NCBI GenBank assembly: GCA_002503825.1 | Contig: DASP01000005.1 | Location: 492,075-508,569 of the forward strand | Origin: Methanoregulaceae archaeon UBA467 | Lineage (GTDB): Archaea; Halobacteriota; Methanomicrobia; Methanomicrobiales; Methanospirillaceae | DNA: 16,495 bases | Direction of reading: 5' to 3' | In this document: positions 10,501 through 16,495 of the stretch, piece by piece | Layout of the letters: each line of letters starts with the position of its first letter | Numbering within the stretch: position 1 is the first letter of the stretch | The notes under the pieces: generated by a model | The model's database searches: none | The model's input: only the letters and a program-made list of their open reading frames with translations | Told to the model about the DNA's origin: nothing | Program-made: the position numbers and the translations under genes

Positions 10501-13500
10501 ATGACGCCGGTAGACCCGTTTACTGTGATATAGTTGTAATTTGAATTCTCGAGTAGTACCCCGTTTTCAAGGTTATAGCTGATATTATTGCCTGTACCAA
10601 TCACATTGGATGTTGAATTCTGTAGGAATACCCCGTTTATTGTGTTATACAAGATAGTGGTATTTTTTATGGAATTTCCAGTTGAATTAGTGATTAAAAT
10701 TCCATCCTGGCCATTATTTCTGATGTTTCCGACCGCAGATATTGAAACACCGGATGAATTCTCGATCAGGACACCATTCATGTTGTTATTTCTGATTACC
10801 GTCCCGGATCCCAGGATATTTATGTTATTTGAATTTTGCAGGGATATCCCGTTTTCCAGGTTATAACTGGAATTAATTCCATTATTAAGATTATTTCCGC
10901 TCGAATTCAACAGGAGTATACCATTTTTACTGTTGAAGATTACGGTGGTTGCACTGATGCTGGTACCGGTTGAATTTACAATCTGGATACCGTTCCCGGT
11001 ATTATTCCGGATATTTCCAATGTTAGTGAGAATATTTCCGGAGGAATTAGCGATTAAAATGCCGTCCTGCCCGTTGTTTCGGACCGCGGCGATACTTGAA
11101 AGGGTGTTTGAGCTTGAATTTTCAAGCACTATCCCGTTCACCAGGTTGTAACTTGCGTTATTTGTGTTGTTTATGATGTTCCCGGCCGAATTCAGGAGTG
11201 AAATGCCGTTCTGGGAATTGTATATTATGGTGTTATTCGTCAGCGTATTTTCGGCGGATCCGATGAGGCTGATTCCGTTAACGGTATTATTCCTGATATT
11301 GTTATTATCCCTCAGCGTGTTGCCGGCCGAATTGTTCAGCAGGATTCCATTAAGGCCATTATATGCACCTGCTGTAAGCCCGGCGATCGTGTTCCCGGTC
11401 GAGTTTTCAAGCAGTATCCCGTTCTGCTGGTTATAACTGACATTATTCTTTGCCCCGAGGGTATTCCGGGTTGAATTATAGAGGGCAATTCCGTTCTGGG
11501 TATTCGAGATTACCGAATTATTGGTCAGCGAATTGTTTACCGAATTACTGATGAGGACACCGTTGACGGTGTTGTTCCTGATGTTTCCATTGTCCTGAAT
11601 GGTGTTGCTGTTCGAATTATTTACAAGAATACCACTCCTGCTGTTGTTAGCAATTGCAGCGGCACCGGTTATCGTGTTGAAACTTGAATTTTCAAGTAGT
11701 ATCCCGTTTTCCTGGTTGTATGAGACGGTGTTACCTCTTGATAAGGTGTTCTGGTCTGAATTGACAAGCGAGATGCCGCTCCCCGTATTCCGGCCTGCCG
11801 AATTGTTACCGAGCGTGTTTTGTCGTGAATTTTGTATTCCGATACCTGACAACCCGTTTAAAGATGCATTGTTGAGGAAAACTGCGTTCTGGTTGCTGGT
11901 ACTATTCAAAAGGATACCATATGCCGTGTTATTCACTGCAATATTGTTTAAGATCGTGTTCTGGCTCGAATTATAGAGCCTGATACCGTTCTCTGAATTG
12001 AAGGACGCATTGTTCCCTGTCAGGTTGTTAAGCGGCGAGTCGGTGAGGCAGATACCTGACAGCCCGTTGAACGTCGCATTGTTTGCAAACAGGTTGGTAC
12101 CGGTTGTATTGTAGAGGGTGAAACCGCAGAGGGTACTTCCGGATGCTGTATTTGATGTGAGGTTATTACTGCTTGCGTTTATGAGACTGAATCCCGAGCC
12201 GAGGTTTCCGGTGGCAGTGTTCGCGGTGAGGTTGTTTAACTGCGACCCTATAATGACAAAACCGGCGACGCCGTTGAATGAGGCATTGTTCCCGGAGAGC
12301 ACGTTGGTATTGCTCAGACCTTCGATCGCCACACCATAGAGTGTATTATTGAAGGCCTCATTGTTGTTCAGAACAGTGCCGGTTGAGTTGTAGAGCCTTA
12401 TTCCTGCATACGTGTTGTTAACGGCTGTATTTGAATTAACGGTATTATTCACGGAGTTATTTATGTAAATCCCGCTCACCGTGTTATTCCCGGCCAGGTT
12501 TCCGGTAATGTTTATGCCGGTCGAGAGGTTGACCGAGATACCGTTCTGTGAATTAAACGTCGCGATATTTGAGGTGATATTGTTATTTACAGAACTGTTG
12601 ATGAATATCCCGTTACGTAAATTGAAACTGGCATTGTTCCCGCTTACCGTATTGAAACTTGAATTTTCAAGGAACATTCCATTGAAGGTGCTATGGGTGA
12701 TACTATTCAGGGATAGATTATTATAACTCGAATTTAAAAGGAAAAAGCCGTTCTGCCGGTTTCCTGTGAGTTCATTGCTGATGAGGAGATTGTTTCCTGA
12801 CTCACTCAGGTAGACCCCGTTCCCTGTATTATTGGCGATTGTATTCCGGGTGACATTATTGAATGATGAATGAACAAGTGATATCCCCTGCTGTGAGTTG
12901 TTGTAGACCTCGTTACCGGAAACATTGTTATTACTGCTGTATGAAAGTGAAATACCGTTTGCTGAATTGTACCCGGCGAGATTATTCCGGATAAAATTCA
13001 GGGATGACCCGGATACGAGGATTCCGGACTGGGAATTATGACTGGCATTGTTTCCTTCCACGCGGTTTGAAATGCTGCTGCTCTGGAGGGCTATACCGTT
13101 CCAGGCATTTCCTGTTGTATTGCTGCCGGTAATGGTATTCCCTGACGAGGACGTAAGAAGAATTCCGTTTCTGTCATTATCGCCGGCATCACTTGCATTG
13201 ATCGTGTTCTGGTTTGAATTCAGGAGATAGAACCCCTGCAGGGAGTTTTCGCTGGCTGTAACGTTCTGGAATGTGTTATTGTTCGAAGATGAGAGAAAAA
13301 TCCCATTTTCGCCGTTTTTCATTGCAATGCTGTCCGCAATGGTATTGTTGAACGAACCGGACAGGTAGATCCCGTTGCCGGTATTTTCAACAGCGGTGTT
13401 ATTCAGGAGTGTGTTGTTCCTGCTGTTGCTGAACAGGGAAATCCCGGTCCCGGTGTTCCCGTAACTGTAACTTGCATTGTTGTTGGTAACGGTGGTATTT

Positions 13501-16495
13501 CGAGAATTGAATAAAATAAACCCGTTTTCACTGTAAAGGGCTGTATTATTGAGAATAAAAGAGTCCGTTGTGTTTCTGTAATAGACACCGTATCCGTTAT
13601 GTGTGAATACAATATCTCTTACCGTGAAATTGACGCAATTTATACAATAAACGGATCCTGCATCCGAACTTGCGTCAAGGACGCCATCTGTTGTGTTTCT
13701 GAAATAATAGAGCGGCTGTCCTCCTACAAGGTTGCTGTTGTCGTCGATGAACTGGAGGAAGTCCTGATCGGTCGTCCCTGATATCCTGAAATTGTAACGG
13801 TTGTTATCCATCACGTTTCCGGTAAGGTTATTGAAAGGAGAGCCGGTGATGTGAATTCCATAATAGCTGTTGCTGTTTGCAGTGTTGTTCCGGAGACTGT
13901 TCCACGTGCTGGAACCATCCAGCACCATTCCATGATAATTGCTGTCCGTCGTGCTGTTTGTAATATTGTTTGAACTTGAGCCTGAAAGATGGATTCCTAT
14001 GTGATTGCCGGTTGCATTGTTAAGGTTCAGCGTGTTGTTATTGCTTGAAGCCTCTAACAGGATACCGTTAAAGGCATTATCGCTGGCCGTGTTATTCAGG
14101 AGGCTGTTGTTTGAAGACGAATAAAGAACGATCCCGTCCTCGTTATCCGATGCCGTGTTGTTTTCGAGCAGGGATCCGTCCGTGTTTCTTATGTAAATTC
14201 CATACCCGTTCCGGGTGACATTCAGATCCACTGCCGTGAAGTTTGCACAGTTGATACAATACACGGTGCCCGCATTCGAGGTTGAATCAAGGACCGTATC
14301 TGTCGCATTCATGAGGTAATAGACCGGTTTTCCATCGACAAGGTTGCTGATGTCAATATCCTGGTAAAATGAGGGATCATTATCCCCGGTGACTTTGAAG
14401 TTGTACAGGTTCCCGGTCATATTATTCCGGGTCAGGTTGTTGAAACCTGAATTATGAAGGGATATGCCGTAATGGCGATTTGCAGTTGCATTGTTCGCCG
14501 TAAGGTTGTTATGGACCGATCCGTTCAGGTAGATCCCGTGGGTGTTATTCTCTGCACTGTTGTTTACAAGGTTGTTACCAGATGAACCGAGGAGATAGAG
14601 CCCATGGAGCTGGTTATCAAGGACATTGTTGTCAGTAAGGTTATTTTCGCTTGAATTATCCAGGAAAATGCCGCTCATCCCGTTTCCTTCCGCCCTGTTC
14701 AGGGTTAGGTTGTTGAGTGTCGAGCCGTTAAGGACAATTCCGTTCCCGGAGTTATTTCCTGCAAAATTCCCGGAAAGCGTGTTATTAGATGATAATACAA
14801 GCGCAATCCCTTCTTCATTTGCAGTTGCACTCACGTTAGAGATGAGGGAGTCCGTGGTATTTCGTAAATACATGCCGTAACCGTTGCCTGAAAGGTCAAG
14901 GTCACGTGCGGTGAGATTTACACAGTTGATACAAAATACGGTCCCGGCATTGCTACCAGCATCAATGACTTCGCCGGATGAGTTTACAAGGTAAATGAGG
15001 GATCGTCCGTCTACCGTGTTGTCCGGGGTGATGGTCTGGTAATAATCATCGTCTGTTTCTCCGATAATATTGAAATTTATCTTGTTTGCTGCCAGTGTAT
15101 TGGAGAAAAGCGTATTACCCGGAGAGTACCTGATAAGAATGCCGTACAGGGAGTTTTCGGTCACATCATTTAATATAAGCAGATTTCCGGAGCTGGATGC
15201 ATCGAGAACAATCCCGCTTTGTGAATTCTGGTTTACGGTGCTGTTTGATATGGTGTTTCCACTGGAATTTACCAGGCGGATGCCGTCGGCACTGTTATAT
15301 CTAATGACATTCCCGTCAAGGAGATTTGATTCCGAGTCCGTGAAGAGGATCCCTGAATTCAGGTTATATTCAACCGAATTCGCAGATATATTATTGCCGT
15401 CTGAGCCGGTGAGCGAGAGTCCGTTTAAGGCATTTTCTATGAGGGAATTGTTATTAATCGTGTTCTGGTCGGAGTTTGTGAGGGACACCCCGTGCTGGCT
15501 GTTGCCGACCGCAGAATTATTGGACAGGGTGTTGTTTACCGAGTTCAGGAGAGCTATCCCGCTTCCCGTATTCAGGCTCGCGTTATTTGACCATAGCGAA
15601 TTATTGAATGCATCCTTTAATTCAATTCCATGAAGGCTGTTTTCAAGGGCGGTGTTATTTGTAAGGTTATTATCTCCGGAGTTCAGGAGAGCTATCCCGC
15701 TTCCCGTGTTCAGGCTCGCGTTATTTGACCAGAGTGTTGTATTAAATGACCCGTTAAGGAATATCCCGTTTCCTGCACTGTAATGGATTGTATTATTGAG
15801 AATAGTATTATTTCCGGAATTTTCGAGGTTCAGTCCTGAAACAGTGCTGTTATAGAGCGTATTATGTGCCAGCGTCACTTCACTGCTGTTTACAATATAC
15901 ATGCCGTTCGTGTTGTTAAAGGCATAATTATTGGTAGCAGAACCATTTACCGAGGAATTAAAGACAATCCCGGCATTCTGGTTGTTGGTAACCGCGCTGT
16001 TCGTGACGGTGACATTGTCCGAACCGGTAACATATATTCCATTCACATTCTGGTCTGCATTGATAGAGCTGATCCTGTTAGGGACTGCTCCAGGGAGACT
16101 GTTGTTATAAGATACCCCGTCGTAACAGACTGCATAATTCTTGTCAGAAATCGTGAAATTTGAAATTTCAACATTCTGGCTCGAGCCGTTTACCACAATA
16201 CCACTGTTTGCAACGCCGTTGATAATCAGCCCCATACCGTCAAGAAAGACATTTGAGGCCTGGATGAGTATGGCAAATGGATTGGTCGTCGTTAAGATCT
16301 GGCTCATCCCGGTTGCAAACCAGTCAACAGGATAATAACCTGATTCATTGATGGTCCAGTACTGCGACCCGGCGACGCCCTGGATGTTTGACATGTTGAG
16401 CGGGGGATCGTGCAGGCCATACGGTGTATCGTTGGTAGTACCTGTGAGCAGAGTTGTATTTGAAAGCACCAGGGTCTGGTTCGGATCTGCTATGA
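1..16495 (-). CDS. Giant NosD-like parallel beta-helix surface protein, partial at both ends
   Basis: One minus-strand frame (first base of each codon at a coordinate of the form 3n+2) is open across the window. I read 16493 to 7501 codon by codon and found no TAA, TAG or TGA. The 417-nt array that follows keeps the same frame, and none of its variants makes a stop. The visible product is about 5,497 residues. Nearly all of it is a solenoid of about 23-residue coils (GIxLxNSSxNxLTxNxAxxN), the pattern of PbH1/NosD right-handed parallel beta-helices. It is very rich in Asn, Ser, Thr and Gly and poor in Lys. Four non-coil inserts with a CINC motif interrupt it. There is no catalytic signature. 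Large archaeal proteins of this type are usually exported, and I infer a cell-surface or adhesive structural role. Start, signal peptide and C-terminal anchor are outside the window. The frame is certain, the fold likely, the function inferred. Confidence 0.97.
7557..7970 (-). repeat. Degenerate 138-residue unit at the N-terminal edge of the array
   Basis: These 414 nt divide into six coils of 23 residues. They align with the array unit: IYGIFVNSSDTVNI for coil 1, GSGIVVINETNLTVSGN for coil 3, ECGIRIINST for coil 4 (array LCGISLNNST), SGICVFDSAFNNISGNN for coil 5 (array SGICLTDSTLNNLTGNN), NGIGLVNSSNNAITDNTAF for coil 6. Both cysteines are conserved. It lacks the single extra residue in coil 1 that makes the array unit 139. 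Only its last 20 or so nucleotides (up to about 7580) are array-like. Confidence 0.88.
7971..8495 (-). other. Beta-helix block V (about 7-8 coils) before the array
   Basis: About 175 residues of coils, e.g. NGIYLYSSNNNTVTDNN, NGIYLYNSTENNISFN, NGILLENSTSTTLTCNN. A few Cys residues occur (LTCN near 8200 and near 8270; ACSND near 7980), more than in block IV. Asn codons are mostly AAC/AAT mixed. The block passes without a break into the degenerate unit at 7970. Confidence 0.8.
8496..8729 (-). repeat. CINC insert module D (about 78 residues)
   Basis: Fourth insert, far from the other three: GNKYNFKIEGLQDENFLHDI, then DTGNTVDGKPVYYYKNVSD, then SNAGTIYCINC (CINC at 8573-8562), NFTVENLTLIKNGYGIYIRN. 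It is closest in pattern to module B. The preceding coil, YYGINMSGSSYSTMRNNTMS, also resembles the coil that leads into module C (YYGIHITGSPFNNL), so the homology extends beyond the insert on its N-terminal side. It closes the long coil block and starts the stretch leading to the array. Confidence 0.88.
9841..11860 (-). repeat. Run of four-coil supra-repeats (95-98 residues each)
   Basis: An anchor IRNNTxNGI (plus-strand ttcctgat or close) recurs at 9841, 10135, 10423, 10717, 11005, 11290 and 11575. The spacings are 294, 288, 294, 288, 285 and 285 nt, about four coils each. Neighbouring units also match between anchors. A coil ending in NGILLENS/NGIVLENS and a coil with SYN before the Gly recur at equivalent places. 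The alternating 294/288 spacing suggests an older 582-nt double unit. The copies are well diverged, so this expansion is older than the 417-nt array. The N-terminal limit (about 11860) is approximate. Confidence 0.75.
11925..12341 (-). repeat. Isolated diverged copy of the 139-residue array unit
   Basis: This stretch is exactly 417 nt and aligns without gaps to the array unit along its whole length, although clearly diverged. It opens LYGVAIEGLSNTNVLSGNN (24-residue first coil, as in the array). It then gives GSGFSLINASSNNLT against GSGFSLVNATGNNLT, TLCGFTLYN against VLCGISLNN, SGICLTDSPLNNLTGNNASF against SGICLTDSTLNNLTGNNASF, and ENGIRLYNSSQN against ENGINLHNSSGN. Both unit cysteines are kept. 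It lies about 4.4 kb N-terminal of the array. I infer it is the ancestral unit or a sister copy that escaped homogenisation. Confidence 0.92.
13566..13805 (-). repeat. CINC insert module C (about 80 residues)
   Basis: Third insert: NNRYNFRISGTTDQDFLQFI, then NSNLVGGQPLYYFRNTTDG, then SDAGSVYCINC (CINC at 13646-13635), NFTVRDIVFTHNGYGVYYRN. VGGQPLYY replaces VDGKPVYY, but the aromatic pair and both cysteines are kept. It marks the end of the N-terminal insert cluster; the next insert is about 5 kb further on. Confidence 0.88.
13806..14180 (-). other. Beta-helix block III (about 5 coils)
   Basis: About 125 residues of coils between inserts B and C, for example DGIVLYSSSNNSLLNNTAS and NGILLEASSNNNTLNL. 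There is a Trp (STWNSLRNNTA region, near 13903), rare in this protein. The spacing between CINC motifs B and C is 612 nt, against 675 nt between A and B, so insert plus coil block was probably duplicated as a module and then changed coil number. Confidence 0.8.
14181..14414 (-). repeat. CINC insert module B (about 78 residues)
   Basis: Second insert. It reads GNLYNFKVTGDNDPSFYQDI, then DISNLVDGKPVYYLMNATD, then SNAGTVYCINC (CINC at 14258-14247), NFTAVDLNVTRNGYGIYIRN. This copy carries the family pattern most clearly: YNF, aromatic-rich Q/H-x-I-D, V-D-G-K-P-V-Y-Y, N-A-G-T-V-Y-C-I-N-C, N-G-Y-G-I-Y-x-R-N-T. The leading NNMTGN shows that the preceding coil runs directly into the insert. Confidence 0.88.
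14415..14852 (-). other. Beta-helix block II (about 6 coils)
   Basis: About 146 residues of coils between inserts A and B, with cores such as EGIALVLSSNNTLSGNFAG, NGIVLNGSTLNNL and HGLYLLGSSGNNLVNN. It ends with GYGI/HLS-type coils leading into NNLTRNNMTGN, which opens insert B. Several His residues precede the core Gly (TNDQLHGLYL, NTHGIYL). I see nothing beyond solenoid in it. Confidence 0.8.
14853..15089 (-). repeat. CINC insert module A (non-coil, about 79 residues)
   Basis: This is the first of four related inserts. It reads ANKINFNIIGETDDDYYQ, then DNTVDGRSLIYLVNSSGEV, then NAGTVFCINC (CINC at 14933-14922), and ends NGYGMYLRNTT. It is the most diverged copy: INF replaces YNF and RSLIY replaces KPVYY. 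It breaks the 23-residue coil rhythm. Related segments occur in archaeal NosD-type proteins; their role is not known to me. The conserved CxxC could be a disulfide or a metal site, but nothing here decides. Confidence 0.85.
15541..15593 (-). repeat. Local duplicated coil segment, copy 2 (C-terminal)
   Basis: This 53-nt stretch matches 15679-15731 with a single difference (15570 versus 15708). The two lie exactly 138 nt apart, which is two 69-nt coils. Both encode the same coil core, WSNNASLNTGSGIALLNS. The surrounding coils are much more diverged, so this is a recent two-coil duplication or conversion tract. Confidence 0.9.
15679..15731 (-). repeat. Local duplicated coil segment, copy 1 (N-terminal)
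   Basis: Partner of 15541-15593: 53 nt with one mismatch, 138 nt (two coils) upstream in the protein. The match fades out just past the WSNNAS core, where the two coils resume their own sequence (LWS versus TLWS contexts). Confidence 0.9.

Larger units (their letters stand above)
8730..13565 (-). other. Long beta-helix block IV (about 70 coils)
   Basis: About 1,612 residues of uninterrupted, well-diverged coils between inserts C and D. The 69-nt rhythm is steady, with single-residue extensions giving 24-residue coils in places. Coils keep G-I-x-L/I followed by N-S/N-T and x-N-N. It contains a diverged six-coil unit (11925-12341) and a run of four-coil supra-repeats (about 9841-11860), described separately. 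Asn codons here are a mix of AAT and AAC, unlike the array, where AAC dominates. I saw no domain other than solenoid. Confidence 0.85.
15090..16493 (-). other. N-terminal entry region and first beta-helix block (about 16 coils)
   Basis: This is the most N-terminal part visible. About 40 hydrophilic residues precede QYWTINESGYYPVDW (16364-16320). Then comes ILIQASNVFLDGMG (SNVFLDGMG at 16256-16230), and coils start with NSGIVVNGSSQNVEISNFTI. The order 'W-x-I-x-x-x-G-Y-Y ... I-x-A-S-N-V-x-L-D-G-x-G' is the usual way NosD-type archaeal beta-helices begin, so I infer that the true N-terminus and signal peptide lie not far beyond 16495. About 16 coils follow, for example NGIYVTGSDNVTVTNSAVT and SGIALLNSGDNNLTNNTAL. 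One Cys is visible (YAVCYDG, near 16110). Insert A ends the block. Confidence 0.85.

Noticed and set aside
1..16495. Strong G+T richness of the plus strand, as might mark an origin or a skewed region
   Set aside because: It is explained by the coding strand being rich in AAC, AAT, ACC and similar codons. There is no origin-type repeat or intergenic space.
1..16495. Alternative solenoids such as leucine-rich, hexapeptide or pentapeptide repeats
   Set aside because: The 23-residue period with G-I-x-L followed by N-S/T and an Asn-rich turn fits PbH1/NosD coils. There is no LxxLxLxxN, no six-residue and no five-residue period.

Overview
The window holds one gene and nothing else that I can support. 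A single reading frame on the minus strand runs from one edge to the other (codons from 16493 down to 3, about 5,497 residues) with no stop. Neither its start nor its stop lies inside, so an ORF list that needs both ends will miss it. It encodes part of a giant surface or secreted protein built of right-handed parallel beta-helix coils (PbH1 / NosD-like). The basic coil is about 23 residues (69 nt), with a pattern close to xxGIxLxNSSxNxLTxNxAxxN.

Organism: giant Asn/Ser/Thr-rich NosD-type proteins carrying the insert 'YNF...IDxxNxVDGKPVYY' are, from general knowledge, typical of methanogenic Euryarchaeota (Methanomicrobia, especially Methanomicrobiales). I infer such an archaeon with moderate confidence. 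There is no rRNA, tRNA or housekeeping gene here to test it.

Layout, N- to C-terminal (high to low coordinates): (1) 16493-15090, entry domain and about 16 coils; (2) four copies of a 78-80 residue insert with a conserved CINC motif (A 15089-14853, B 14414-14181, C 13805-13566, D 8729-8496), separated by short coil blocks; (3) 13565-8730, a block of about 70 coils between inserts C and D, containing one diverged six-coil unit (12341-11925) and a run of 95-98 residue supra-repeats (about 11860-9841); (4) 8495-7971, about 7-8 coils; (5) 7970-7557, a degenerate six-coil unit; (6) 7556-1, eighteen complete and one partial near-identical tandem units of exactly 417 nt (139 residues, six coils), continuing past the window edge.

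The most notable biology is the array. It is homogeneous, free of indels, and its copies are patchworks of a few interchangeable variant blocks, as expected from recent unequal exchange or gene conversion. A much older relative of the unit sits about 4.4 kb upstream in the same gene. If the beta-helix reading is right, the visible part would be a heavily glycosylatable, acidic rod on the order of 100 nm long. The signal peptide, promoter and start lie beyond 16495, and the C-terminal anchor, if any, lies beyond position 1. No promoter, terminator, RNA gene, CRISPR, insertion sequence or intergenic stretch is present, because the whole window is coding.
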